Assembly (NCBI GenBank): GCA_034506395.1
Contig: JAPDPQ010000001.1
Location: 130,435-194,434 of the forward strand
Origin: a candidate division KSB1 bacterium
GTDB taxonomy: Bacteria > Zhuqueibacterota > Zhuqueibacteria > Thermofontimicrobiales > Thermofontimicrobiaceae
DNA: 64,000 bases
Direction of reading: 5' to 3'
In this document: piece by piece, positions 16,608 to 26,551 of the stretch
How positions within the stretch are numbered: position 1 is the first letter of the stretch
How the letters are laid out: the number at the start of each line of letters is the position of its first letter
Notes under the pieces: model-generated
What the model was told of the DNA's origin: nothing
Seen by the model: the letters and a program-made list of their open reading frames with translations, nothing else
The model's database searches: none
Program-made: the position numbers and the translations under genes

Positions 16608-17003
16608 CTACCAAAGGATATGATCTTTATCCTTTCCCTGCTTAACTTGAATCCGTTTCAGCGTGCTTTTCTCAACCGGCCGGAAAATATGAGAGAAGAA
16701 GTGTCTATCGATCCTAAGTCCATCCACTCTTGGATCAGTCCCAGGGATGATAAACACGGTCTGCGGCTTGGCGATCTGTCCATATATTTCAATTTGTTTG
16801 ATCCATAATTTCTCATCTTCTTTCGAAATCGCCCTCTCATTCTGAGGGTTATTCTTTTCATCTTGTGGTTGCGCAGCAAGTTTCGGCGTTTTGGGCTGTT
16901 CAGCCAATGAATTGATCGGCTGGATCAAAACAACCAACATTGCTGTCACAATCAAAATTTTTAAAATAAACTGTTCACCAGACATTTTCATAACCTTTCG
17001 CAT
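16608..17003 (-). CDS. Small exported protein of unknown function in the Glt-like cluster
   Basis: 131 residues with an N-terminal hydrophobic segment (about 12-32, likely a signal peptide ending near LAEQ), a charged low-complexity stretch, and a compact C-terminal part with IYGQIAKPQTVFIIPGTDP and IDRHFFSHIFRPVEK. I do not recognise a family. It begins 2 bases after the stop of the large TPR gene, so it belongs to the same operon. By position it may be a periplasmic adaptor between the TPR proteins and the motor; that is inference. Confidence 0.7.
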   Translation of the reverse strand: MRKVMKMSGEQFILKILIVTAMLVVLIQPINSLAEQPKTPKLAAQPQDEKNNPQNERAISKEDEKLWIKQIEIYGQIAKPQTVFIIPGTDPRVDGLRIDRHFFSHIFRPVEKSTLKRIQVKQGKDKDHILW

Positions 17004-17005
17004 CT

Positions 17006-19999
17006 TTAATTTCCCTTTACCTGACTCGTTGGAATAATCTGTTGATTAGAAGTTTGTTGGGACTGATTGGTCGTCGTTCCGAGCCCCAATTCTATGATTA
17101 ATTTTTCCATGCGTTGCTTGCTTTGCTCGACCCACTCATTTTGGATATTGCTGCGTTGCGCATTGGTGACATTGGCTTTATAAACTTCCAAAGCTTTCTG
17201 TCGAAATGGCAAGGCCTGCTGCTGAAGACCATTAATATATTCCTGCTTCTCCTCAGGAGAGAGCTCGGGCGGCACTGGCGAGTTCACAAATGCATCAGCC
17301 CAATCCTCGAAAGTCAGACCAGTCTTATAAAGCGATGCCGTGGTCCATTCAGCTACTTGAAATTTGCCAGCCGTAACGTACTCCTGAAGCACGATCTGCA
17401 ATAGATCCTTTTTCTTCTTGAGTGTGACATTCAGCGGTGGAACCAGTTTCACCTGCTGATATTTCTCGAAATTAATCTCACCAATCATAAACTGAGCCTT
17501 GGCTGGGAGATATTCCTCGACCGAGATATTTTTCCGTTTCAAGTCGTTATAAACCTGCACTGTTCTGGCAAATTCCTTCAAGGCAGAATCTTCGTCTTTC
17601 ATGTTTAAGGACATTTCGCCAATCTTATAACAACTTTCGATATAATCATCCGCGTTTACATTTGCGTAGCTATTTGCATATTGTTGATAAATCTGTTTCG
17701 CCTTGCTCCAAAGCTTAAGCTGTTCGAAGCAATTCCCAGCGTTCAACAAGGCCCTGGGAGCAAATTTTGATTCGGGTCGAACCGATACCAACTTCAGGTA
17801 ATTATCGGAGGCGCGAAGCCAGTTCTCCCGTTTCTCATAAAGCAAACCAAGCTTCACATATACTTCGTCGATGAACGAAATATTGGGTTGTTCGTTAATC
17901 ATTCGTTCATAGGCTTTAATTGCCCGATCCAGATCACCCGCTTTCTCAAATTGGGTGGCTGCCTCCACCAATGCCGCTCGGGCAATTTCGACGTCTTTAG
18001 TGCTGAACGCCAAAGTTAAGAACTTCAGGGCGGATTGGTTAAGATCACCGCTGTCTTTCAACTTCTCTGCAACTTTGAAATTGGCCGAAGAAATCATTTT
18101 TCGAGCCTTTTCCACATACTGGGTCGAATCGGGAAAAGCCTCGGCCAGTTTTTGAAACCAAGCTTCCGCCTTTTGATATTCCCCGAGCTTGAAATAGCTC
18201 TGAGCAATCATATTGATTGCTTGACCATAATAGGGCGAATTTTTATACGGATCAGCCACTGCCCGCTGATACGTGCGAGCCGCTAACTCCCAATAGCCTA
18301 ATTCATATAACGTCTCCCCATACTTCATTACCACCTCTAGCAAATTGGAGCTATTGGGCAACAGCTTAATATAGTCATTACAAGCTTTCAAGAGATCTAC
18401 TTGGTGGGGATGCGCGGTTTTAACTGGGATGAGATTCCCCCCTTCGCCAAGAAAATCTTCCAAATAGAAAGTCGTCGAATCAACCTTGGTGTTGCGCTTC
18501 AAAAGCTGATAATAGGATAATATTCGGTTGTACGCCGCCGCATCTTTAAATTCATTATCCCCATATTGCGACATCACCTTGAAATATTCATCGGCTGCTT
18601 TATCAAATTGATTAATGGCATAATAACATTCGGCTAAATAATAATTCACCTTAGCGGTTTTGTCGCTATCTCGAAATTTTTGAATATAGTCCTCATATTT
18701 CTCAATTGCCATCCGATATTCCCTAGCGCGGTTTTTCTCCTGCGCCTGCGCTTGATAATAAGTCCCTAACGAAAACAACATCTCTTGAGAGAGGGCAATC
18801 GCATCATTGCGGACTTTTCCCTCAGGATATTGACTGAGCCATTGGCTGTTAGGGCCGTATTTTTTCACAAACGTGTCTTTCGCTTGAATCGCTTTTTCCT
18901 CTTCCATGTCCTGTTCGTAGCATTCGATGATCTCCTTTTGAACCAATGGAGCATTTGGATACAGGGGGAATATCTGCAAGAGCGCTTCATAGGTGGCGAT
19001 TGCATCGGCATAAAAATTTCGTTTCTTATAGATCTCGCCCATTCTGAGAAATACATCAATGGCAAAGCTCTCTGTTTCTTTTGTGCTGAGCAATTGTTTG
19101 GCCATGGTTGCGCCGCCATATTCGGTCAGCGAATGCGCAATATAATCGATCGCTTCATTTTTGACATCCGCTTTGGTCTTGCCAAGCGATTCTGTATTCA
19201 TCGTTTCTAGTAAGTGTATATCGCTGATCAGATAAATGTAGGTGCTGATCGCATTGGGATAATCGTTGATATTAAAATAGGACCAACCTAATTTATATAG
19301 CGCCATGTTGAAATATGGATCATCCCAGCTCTCCAACAAATATTTATATTGTTCGATCGCTTTTTGAAACTCGCGACGATCAAAATAATACTCTCCTAAT
19401 CGAAAATGCGATTCGGATACTTTTTGGCTTTGCGGCGTCTCGAATATGAGGCGCTGAAAATATTCCTTAGCACGATCAAAATTGCCTTCATCGAGATGGC
19501 AGATCGCCAGCCGATAAAGCACCTTATCTTTAAAGGGAATATCAGGAAATTTTTCAAAGAGTTTATAGCAAAGTTCGATCGTGTTCTTATAATTGATCCG
19601 CGGCAATACCGGCTCAATAGTGATCTCTCCCCTCTCGTATTTTTTCAGCTCCTCGTCATATTGCTTCATCCTTTGTTTGAATTCCCATTGCGAATAGCTG
19701 GCATAGGACTCTGCTAATTCAAACATCATGTTTGGGATGAATGGCTCGTTGGGATATTTGGCAATGATCATCTCATGATGTTTAATGGTCTTGTCTAAAA
19801 TCTCAGGATTAATGCTATCCGTCGTGTCAGCCAATTCGTATCGGTGAGGAACTCGTTTAGCTTTTATTCTCTTTGCTTCCTGGGCATTGCTTACGGAGCA
19901 AAGGATCCCAATCCCATAAATAATCACAAAGACCAGTACTGCGCTGGTGCGGGACTTTTTTATATCAAATAGTTCTATGTCTCTCATATCCTGTCTCAC
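17006..19999 (-). CDS. Large periplasmic TPR-repeat protein (Glt/YbgF-like)
   Basis: 997 residues. An N-terminal hydrophobic signal or anchor (about 18-38) is followed by many tetratricopeptide repeats covering most of the protein, for example KVLYRLAICHLDEGNFDRAK, HFRLGEYYFDRREFQKAIEQ and ALYKLGWSYFNINDYPNAI. The C-terminus ends in a Gln/Ser/Thr-rich tail. TPR proteins act as protein-binding scaffolds; here the periplasm is the likely site. It sits between a second TPR protein and a small exported protein in one operon with an outer-membrane barrel. In Agl-Glt systems the TPR proteins GltD and GltE occupy the periplasm or outer membrane; equivalence here is by architecture only. Confidence 0.85.
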   Translation of the reverse strand: MRQDMRDIELFDIKKSRTSAVLVFVIIYGIGILCSVSNAQEAKRIKAKRVPHRYELADTTDSINPEILDKTIKHHEMIIAKYPNEPFIPNMMFELAESYASYSQWEFKQRMKQYDEELKKYERGEITIEPVLPRINYKNTIELCYKLFEKFPDIPFKDKVLYRLAICHLDEGNFDRAKEYFQRLIFETPQSQKVSESHFRLGEYYFDRREFQKAIEQYKYLLESWDDPYFNMALYKLGWSYFNINDYPNAISTYIYLISDIHLLETMNTESLGKTKADVKNEAIDYIAHSLTEYGGATMAKQLLSTKETESFAIDVFLRMGEIYKKRNFYADAIATYEALLQIFPLYPNAPLVQKEIIECYEQDMEEEKAIQAKDTFVKKYGPNSQWLSQYPEGKVRNDAIALSQEMLFSLGTYYQAQAQEKNRAREYRMAIEKYEDYIQKFRDSDKTAKVNYYLAECYYAINQFDKAADEYFKVMSQYGDNEFKDAAAYNRILSYYQLLKRNTKVDSTTFYLEDFLGEGGNLIPVKTAHPHQVDLLKACNDYIKLLPNSSNLLEVVMKYGETLYELGYWELAARTYQRAVADPYKNSPYYGQAINMIAQSYFKLGEYQKAEAWFQKLAEAFPDSTQYVEKARKMISSANFKVAEKLKDSGDLNQSALKFLTLAFSTKDVEIARAALVEAATQFEKAGDLDRAIKAYERMINEQPNISFIDEVYVKLGLLYEKRENWLRASDNYLKLVSVRPESKFAPRALLNAGNCFEQLKLWSKAKQIYQQYANSYANVNADDYIESCYKIGEMSLNMKDEDSALKEFARTVQVYNDLKRKNISVEEYLPAKAQFMIGEINFEKYQQVKLVPPLNVTLKKKKDLLQIVLQEYVTAGKFQVAEWTTASLYKTGLTFEDWADAFVNSPVPPELSPEEKQEYINGLQQQALPFRQKALEVYKANVTNAQRSNIQNEWVEQSKQRMEKLIIELGLGTTTNQSQQTSNQQIIPTSQVKGN

Positions 20000-20014
20000 A
20001 AAAATCTTAATTCC

Positions 20015-21490
20015 TCAGTTTCCCCGAACTGTTTGCATGTTTTTGAGGAACAGTGCCCGCGAAATCCCATATTCAGCATATCCCTTCCAATCCTTGCGAC
20101 GCTCTCTTCGCTCGGCAAGCTGTTTCAAATTGTAAATAGTCTCTTGGAGGTAAAGCAGATTATCCCGTTCAGTAATCAAAGAACTGATCAGTCTCTCGCG
20201 ATATTCCTTCAATTTCTTCTTTTCGGCCAGCACATGCTTAGGTAATTCTTTCCCATAACCATCCAGCGAAATCGCATCGAGCAACTTTGTTTCTTCCACC
20301 AGAACTTTAACCTTTAATTTCTCAACGCGATCTTGTTCCTGTTCCAAGCTGGTATTGACCTTGCTAATCAGATTCGGTAGCTGAACCTTATCCTGATAGA
20401 TATCGACAATGGTTTGATAAGACTGAATGGCGTTGTCATAATCGTTTAGTGCGATATATGACTGACCTAATAAGAAATAGGCTTCCTCAGCGTTTTCGCT
20501 GTCAGGGAATTGCTTAATTAATTTCTTAAGATATTTGATGACATTTTGATGGTCTTCTAATTTCAAATAACACCAACCCAAGGCCAATAACGCATCCTGA
20601 TAGTATTGATGCTTTTCTGATATATCATTCAACAGCTTAATCGCTGCGTTATAGGATTTTAATTCATAATAGATATAGCCCAAGGTCAATCGAGCGTTGT
20701 CCACCACATCCCTGCGTTCCCCATTGGTAATAGGTAGCGAAACGATCTTTCGAAAGAAATCAACCGCAGTCGCCACATTCGATTTTTTCAAATAGGATAA
20801 TGCAGTAGTGTAAAGCGCATTGTCATAAAAATTGCTGCGATCATCAATTTTTTTCAATACATCAATGGCTAAATCGTAATTTTGCATGTTAAAATGACTC
20901 AACCCGGCATAATAGCGCGCCTCATTGAGCAGTTCACGCTCAGGCGTTGTCTGCTTTAAAATAGCAAAATAGATCGACAGCGCCATCTTATAATTTTTTT
21001 GATTGTAATAAGTCTTCTCCAATCCCAAAAGGGCTGCGGGAACCAAAGGGCTCTTCGGAAATTTCTTGACCAAATGCTTAAACATTCGGATTGCTGAAGT
21101 CGATAAGTCCTCTTCGAATAAGCATTGCGCTAAATAATAGATCACCTCATCAAGTCGTTCAAATTCAGGGTAATAATCCATTAATATGATCAATTCTCGG
21201 GCGCTTTTCCAATATGCCTTCTCATTATAAAGCTCAATGCTTCCTCGCAAAATTTGATTCGCCGCCCTGATCACTTCATGATCTGTCTCAGTAGCTTTGT
21301 TGTCAATCGCTCGGTTCTGTGGTGCTTTATTTCCTTGTAACGCCATTACATCATTCCACTTCATCATCCCTTCCCAGAAGAAAATCATACATACTAGCAT
21401 GATGCAATGACGAATAACTCTGTTTCGTTGTCTATAACTGATCATGACGGTTAAACCGGTTTTACTTTTCATTCGACTTTTTCTTATCAA
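20015..21490 (-). CDS. TPR-repeat protein (second of two in the cluster)
   Basis: 491 residues with a hydrophobic N-terminal segment (about 27-47) and at least seven TPR-like repeats, such as EAYFLLGQSYIALNDYDNAI and ALLALGWCYLKLEDHQNVI. A charged coiled-coil region follows in the last 120 residues (RVEKLKVKVLVEETKLL, then RRERRKDW). The start at 21490 overlaps the preceding gene by 29 bases; internal ATGs at 21472 or 21445 would still retain the signal segment. It is probably exported to the periplasm. It lies 15 bases before the large TPR gene. A scaffold role in the same envelope complex is inferred. Confidence 0.83.
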   Translation of the reverse strand: MIRKSRMKSKTGLTVMISYRQRNRVIRHCIMLVCMIFFWEGMMKWNDVMALQGNKAPQNRAIDNKATETDHEVIRAANQILRGSIELYNEKAYWKSARELIILMDYYPEFERLDEVIYYLAQCLFEEDLSTSAIRMFKHLVKKFPKSPLVPAALLGLEKTYYNQKNYKMALSIYFAILKQTTPERELLNEARYYAGLSHFNMQNYDLAIDVLKKIDDRSNFYDNALYTTALSYLKKSNVATAVDFFRKIVSLPITNGERRDVVDNARLTLGYIYYELKSYNAAIKLLNDISEKHQYYQDALLALGWCYLKLEDHQNVIKYLKKLIKQFPDSENAEEAYFLLGQSYIALNDYDNAIQSYQTIVDIYQDKVQLPNLISKVNTSLEQEQDRVEKLKVKVLVEETKLLDAISLDGYGKELPKHVLAEKKKLKEYRERLISSLITERDNLLYLQETIYNLKQLAERRERRKDWKGYAEYGISRALFLKNMQTVRGN

Positions 21491-22493
21491 GGATCTTTTT
21501 CATCCGTTCCATGTCTTGATTTGCTTTTTCGCGCTTCTTTCTGATTTCCTCAAGCTTCCTCATCTCTTCCAATTGTTTCTGACGTTCTAACTTAGCAGTT
21601 TTATCAAAATATTTATAAACGGAAAAGCGATGTGTTATGCCCACCGTGAATTTCCAACCAAAATATTCTTTGTGAAAGCTTTTATCGCTATTCTTTAAAG
21701 AATCGTATTTGGTAAGCGAAAAGTCAAATGCAACATCCATAGTATTCCGCCAGGGGCCCATAAACCGAACACCTGGTGAGATTCTCATTGAATTTTGGCT
21801 GAATGGGATTTCGGGGTTGTTGATAAAAAGCTCTCCCGTATATTCTAAAAACAATTGCATCGAGCGAACCGAAAATTTCATACCCGAGCCAATCAGAAGC
21901 TGGTCATATTTTGCTTTGAAATAACGGTCGTAGATATTATGATCAATATAGCCAATATTGAAATCGATTTTAATTGGATTCGTTGGCATTATGTCGATAA
22001 AATCAAAAGTAAATAGGGCACTGGCACTCCAAGCCGGTTTATCAGTTGAAAATATTTCATAAGGGACGTTCGGCCATACTGCGGTTGGAAATTTATAAAA
22101 TCCCACTAAACCAAATTTAAAAAATGAAGTGCTTAACGGAGTTCGGTACTTCAAACCAATTCTGGTATCACCAAATCTCCCGAAAATGTGGTACAAATCA
22201 TCTTGATATGGGACGATATTGATAATAGCCTCGAGATAGCTGGCCAGACCCACCGTGCCATTCAAGTTAATGTTATAATATTTCGCGAGATTCTCTGGGC
22301 CAGTTTTTTCCATGAAGGCCGAGAGCGTGCCATTGACAAAGATATCCGTGGCATTGACTGGCTCGGCAGATTGCACTCGATACATCCCCTTACCACCCTG
22401 CATCGTCACTTGCGCATTCCCCCATCCTGCATAGAAGGCCGATTTCGCTAAAATAGCTAACAGAATTGTTCTGAATAACGTTTTTCTTGTCAT
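21462..22493 (-). CDS. Outer-membrane beta-barrel protein with C-terminal charged coiled coil
   Basis: 343 residues: a signal peptide (1-27, ending NAQ), a beta-strand-rich barrel region (about 45-295, alternating aromatic and polar residues, with FNIGYIDHN and RISPGVRFMG), and a helical Lys/Glu/Arg-rich tail (about 298-343) with REKANQDMERMKKILDKKK. The tail would project into the periplasm, where it could contact the TPR proteins encoded next. It is paralogous to the barrel at 29.1-30.3 kb, which has the same layout. It is the first gene of the cluster, preceded by a 1.2-kb gap. It could be the outer-membrane component of the Glt-like machine. Confidence 0.78.
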   Translation of the reverse strand: MTRKTLFRTILLAILAKSAFYAGWGNAQVTMQGGKGMYRVQSAEPVNATDIFVNGTLSAFMEKTGPENLAKYYNINLNGTVGLASYLEAIINIVPYQDDLYHIFGRFGDTRIGLKYRTPLSTSFFKFGLVGFYKFPTAVWPNVPYEIFSTDKPAWSASALFTFDFIDIMPTNPIKIDFNIGYIDHNIYDRYFKAKYDQLLIGSGMKFSVRSMQLFLEYTGELFINNPEIPFSQNSMRISPGVRFMGPWRNTMDVAFDFSLTKYDSLKNSDKSFHKEYFGWKFTVGITHRFSVYKYFDKTAKLERQKQLEEMRKLEEIRKKREKANQDMERMKKILDKKKSNEK

Positions 22494-23716
22494 AGTTTGA
22501 GATATTTGGATTGTTTGTCTTAGATAATGGCTGATATGATTGGTGAATTAATCTGCAAGCCCCCCACGGAACGTAATGAGAAATTTAGCGCATTATTGAT
22601 ATGATTGCAAGCATAATCTCTGTTGTTATGATTTATTAATAACCAATTTCAAGATTAGGTCCTTTGACTAAATAAATTAATAGCTTTATAATTCGTCCTA
22701 TCCTCTCATTGGGGTCAGCAACCCCTGACTTTCCTATCATCTTGCAAATTGCCATAATAACATCAACTATTATGCCATAATTAAACATTGGATGCAGTTT
22801 TTCATGGCTACATAGTCTTTTGATATTTTGGAAGATAAAATTTCAATTAATATAACGGACAAAATTTTCTGAGTATTATACCCAAAAATGCTGGTTCAAA
22901 ATGATACAAATGGATAGCACTGAGAGCCTTTTGATCGAAAAATTGCCACCCCAATTTAACTAATACCATTAAAATCTCGACCGCTTTTTGCGCGCGATTA
23001 AAAATGAAATGGTGTCCGCTCTGATACTATGATTAGATACAAATTCGTAATTGGCCATCAAATGCATCTTAAATGATTAATTTAAAGCCCATAAACGAAT
23101 GCCATTCACCATGTTTATCAAGTTAAAGTTTTATGGCAATAATTTTTGATTAGTTCTCGTTATCTAGATCGTTTTTAAACCAAGAATTTTTCCTTCTATT
23201 GCCAATACTATAAATTTTTTATGCAAAAAGTATTTAATCAATAGAACCGAAAGGGCAGCGCGATAAAAGATCGAAGGCATTTGACAATTCGGTTTAAAAT
23301 CTATGCCCGAATTGGTTCGCATGTTGAACAACGATATTGATTTGTAAGGAGCAAGGATCAGTTCATGAAAAATCATTTCGATTATATTCTGAACAAATAT
23401 CGAAGAACTTTTCAGCCAGTTAACAAGTTAACATATCTAATTCATTCAATTTTCCCAGCTAAGGATTTTTAGGAGAGACGTGAAAAAAAAACAACAAAAT
23501 TACTTTTCCAAAAAAAGCTTTTTCAGTTGCAGTTGATCATGGCTGGGATGAGAAGCGATCAGTTAATGATTTATCGACAGTGCTTCGAATTTGTCGGTGA
23601 TCTTTTGGGAAAGATCTACGTACCAAGAATATCCGAGGCCGCTTCGATAACCATGTTAATCATCTTGTCCAGTTTTTGGTTTTCTAGAGGATGAAATTTT
23701 TTCAAATGGAGGGAGT
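22494..23716. other. Gene-free gap of 1.2 kb between divergent genes
   Basis: Very AT-rich, with only one 70-codon minus-strand frame (23164-23376) of no evident coding character. I see no tRNA, no long hairpin and no copy of the repeats found elsewhere. It must contain the promoter for the minus-strand envelope cluster and that of the plus-strand epimerase gene. Its length is unusual for this window and a small RNA cannot be excluded by eye. Confidence 0.4.
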
Positions 23717-24643
23717 ATGGCAGATAAAATCATTGTTGCTGGGGGCACTGGCTATATAGGCCAGGCACTGTGTCAGCAACTCCTTGAGGCTGGTTATATG
23801 ACGATTGTTTTAACCAGAGATGCAGAACGATCTCGCGGGCTTATTTCGCAAAAAATAACCTTGGCGCAATGGGACGGGAGGAACGTTGCAGAGTGGTACC
23901 ATCATCTCGATGGGGCAAGAGCGATCATTAATCTGACTGGCGAAGGCATCGGTGCTGGAAGATGGACCAGGGAACGTAAACAGCGTATCCTGGAAAGCCG
24001 AATTCAATCTGGCGCTGTCCTGATCTCTGCCATGCGAAATATCAAACATAAGCCCAAAGTCTTCATTCAAGCATCAGGGATTGGTATTTATGGAGATCGC
24101 GGCGATGATGTGTTGGATGAAAATTCTCCAGCCGGAAAAGGGTTCTTGGCTGAATTGGCAACACAATGGGAGCAATCCGTTCTGCCAGTTAGAGAACTAG
24201 GCGTTCGATTGGTATATATCAGAACTGGGGTGGTGATTGGTCCTGACGCAGCTTTCTTGAAACGTGTTACGCTGCCATTCCAGTGGTTCCTGGGTGGTCA
24301 TCTCGGGAGCGGCAAGCAATGGATTTCTTGGATTCATCTCCATGATGAGGTAGCGGCAATTTTATTTTTATTAGCTCGAAATGATTTAGAAGGGCCTTTT
24401 AATTTGTCAGCGCCAAATCCAGTACCCGCCAAAACATTCTTTAAAATCCTGGGCAAAGTCATGAAGCGCCCAAGCTGGTTTCATGTCCCCAGTTTCATCT
24501 TGAAAATGGCTCTCGGCGAAATGGCCAAAGAATTGGTGCTATCGGGACAACGGGCCACTCCCGCTAGGCTCTTAAAAGCTGGATTTGGTTTCCGTTTTCC
24601 TGAATTGGAGATGGCGCTCACCAATATTTTTTCGAAGCAGTGA
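23717..24643 (+). CDS. TIGR01777-family NAD(P)-dependent epimerase
   Basis: 308 residues of the extended short-chain dehydrogenase fold. The dinucleotide-binding motif is IIVAGGTGYIGQALCQQLL at the N-terminus, with the family features INLTGEGIGAGRWTRERKQ, the YGD segment IQASGIGIYGDRG and, in the C-terminal DUF1731-like part, PARLLKAGFGFRFPEL. This matches TIGR01777 (E. coli YfcH and plant SulA homologues), whose substrate is unknown. GGAGGGAG lies immediately before the ATG. A MATE transporter gene starts 39 bases downstream on the same strand, so the two may be co-transcribed, though no functional link is obvious. Confidence 0.9.
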   Translation: MADKIIVAGGTGYIGQALCQQLLEAGYMTIVLTRDAERSRGLISQKITLAQWDGRNVAEWYHHLDGARAIINLTGEGIGAGRWTRERKQRILESRIQSGAVLISAMRNIKHKPKVFIQASGIGIYGDRGDDVLDENSPAGKGFLAELATQWEQSVLPVRELGVRLVYIRTGVVIGPDAAFLKRVTLPFQWFLGGHLGSGKQWISWIHLHDEVAAILFLLARNDLEGPFNLSAPNPVPAKTFFKILGKVMKRPSWFHVPSFILKMALGEMAKELVLSGQRATPARLLKAGFGFRFPELEMALTNIFSKQ

Positions 24644-24682
24644 ATGAAACAATATTTTGCTAACAATACAATTAATTAAAGG

Positions 24683-26044
24683 ATGATAGGGTTGAGCCTA
24701 AATTTGATTGATCAGCGGCTGGATCGAGAACAAATTCGAGCTTTCGTGAAACAGAGTTGGTCGGTGAGCTGGCCGATGACTCTAATTATGTTTTTCGAGT
24801 TCATGATCAGCTTAGCTGACGTTTATATTGCTGGTAAAATCAGCAAGGATGTGCAAGCGGCTTATGGTTTCGTCGTGCAAATTTATTTCATCTTTACGGT
24901 CATTGGGAATGCCTTGACGGTTGGCACTGTATCAATCATTTCACGACTCTGTCAGGCCATGAGAGATGAAAGCTACGCCAAAGCCGTTTTTTCGACCGTG
25001 GCGATGACCGCTTTAACAGGACTGGTATTGGGGATCGCAGGAATTTTCTTGACACCTGTTATTTTCGATTGGTTGAATGTACCCGATGTGATAAAGCAAT
25101 ATGGCAAGCCATTAGCTTCCATTTATGCGGCTGGCCTTATTTTTCATTATCTTCTCATAAATACCAATGGGATTCTGAGAGCGTGCAAGGGGATTCGGAA
25201 ATCGTTACGAACCATGGCGCTCGCCTGCGTGCTAAATATCAGCCTTAATTTCTTCCTGGTGTTTTTTACACCAGTGGGGTTCAAAGGGATTGCGCTTTCA
25301 ACGGCCATTAGCGTCGCGGTGGGCAGCATTTGGAATTTGTGGTCGATTAAAGACTTCATGAATCGCATGAAACCGATCGCTTTCGATGTTGTGAAGCAAG
25401 TGACCCGAATCGGCTGGCCCTCGGGTCTATTGCAGATCATCTGGCAGTTAGCTTCAATGGTGCTATTTATCATTTTGAGTGCCTTGCCTCATCATAACAT
25501 TGAAATTATTGCGGCCTTTACTAATGGCCTAAGAATCGAAGCGGCTATTTTTCTGCCAGCATTTGCCTTCAATATGTCCAATGCGGTCGTCGTTGGCAAT
25601 CTTTTGGGCGAAAAAAAAGACAACCAGGCATATCAGGCGGGATTAGTGACTGCGGTGCTTGGCGGTTTGGTGATTGTGTTGCTGACTTTCACGGTGCTCT
25701 TTAATGCCAAAGCTATCGCTGCATTGCTCTCGAACAATGAAATCGTTATTCGTGAGACGGTAAAATATCTTTACATCTGCCTGTTGAGCGAGCCATTCAT
25801 GGCTTGGGGGGTGATTCTGAGTGGCGCATTGAACGGTGCAGGCGATACAAAATCCGTCATGCTACGGGTCGCGGTTAGCGTCTGGTTGTTTAGAATTCCG
25901 CTCAGTTATTTGTTCGGGGTGCTCTTAGGTTTTGGCGCCATCGGCGTATGGTGGTCGATGAACACCTCTTTGTTGGTGCAAGCAATCCTCATTTCTAAAC
26001 GGTATCTCAGCAAGCATTGGCTGCATCAAGCAGCGCCCTTGTAA
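24683..26044 (+). CDS. MATE-family multidrug/sodium antiporter
   Basis: 453 residues with about twelve membrane segments in two homologous halves, as in MATE exporters. Family features include a long N-terminal amphipathic start, SWPMTLIMFFEFMISLADVYIAG in the first helix, and GALNGAGDTKSVMLR in the second half. The protein extrudes cationic or organic compounds in exchange for Na+ or H+; the substrate cannot be inferred. AAAGG precedes the ATG. No regulator is encoded beside it. Confidence 0.9.
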   Translation: MIGLSLNLIDQRLDREQIRAFVKQSWSVSWPMTLIMFFEFMISLADVYIAGKISKDVQAAYGFVVQIYFIFTVIGNALTVGTVSIISRLCQAMRDESYAKAVFSTVAMTALTGLVLGIAGIFLTPVIFDWLNVPDVIKQYGKPLASIYAAGLIFHYLLINTNGILRACKGIRKSLRTMALACVLNISLNFFLVFFTPVGFKGIALSTAISVAVGSIWNLWSIKDFMNRMKPIAFDVVKQVTRIGWPSGLLQIIWQLASMVLFIILSALPHHNIEIIAAFTNGLRIEAAIFLPAFAFNMSNAVVVGNLLGEKKDNQAYQAGLVTAVLGGLVIVLLTFTVLFNAKAIAALLSNNEIVIRETVKYLYICLLSEPFMAWGVILSGALNGAGDTKSVMLRVAVSVWLFRIPLSYLFGVLLGFGAIGVWWSMNTSLLVQAILISKRYLSKHWLHQAAPL

Positions 26045-26551
26045 AGCTCATAAGTGTGACCAGTTAAAACCGAATTCAGCGTTTGTCCTGATAAAATCTG
26101 AAATATGTCCAAATATGTTCATCGCGGATTTAGATTAGAAGTTAAACCTTTTAGCTGAGTTTTTCGAAAGCAATTGGTCAATTACATTTAAATTCAAACC
26201 GATTTTTGGAAACAGAGCGTGGCAGTAGCCATAATGCTCGAGAAAAATTCAATTCTTTCATCTGCTCTGCGAGTTCGGAAATGAGTTATTGTACCTTATG
26301 ATTATGAAAAATTTTCAATAAATCATGAGACTAATGAGAGCGATATAAGAAGCACTCCACTACCTGAACTGCTGCATCAATGCTGAGAAAAGGATTCTTT
26401 TTTAAGAAAATTTATTCTGTTTTGATTTAATCTTGAGAACGTTTCTTGCTATTATAAAGAGCAATTGTTGAATAATTCAGAGCAATCAAAAAACATCTCT
26501 TTCGCTTGAAAAGCTAAATCGAAAATTTCAGTCCAATTTTCTGGTCAAGTC
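26045..26551. other. Intergenic gap of 507 bp, nothing recognised
   Basis: AT-rich sequence without coding frames, T-tailed hairpins or tRNA-like folds that I can see. It separates the MATE gene from the ParB-like/SPL-like pair on the same strand and should hold the promoter of that pair. Confidence 0.35.
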
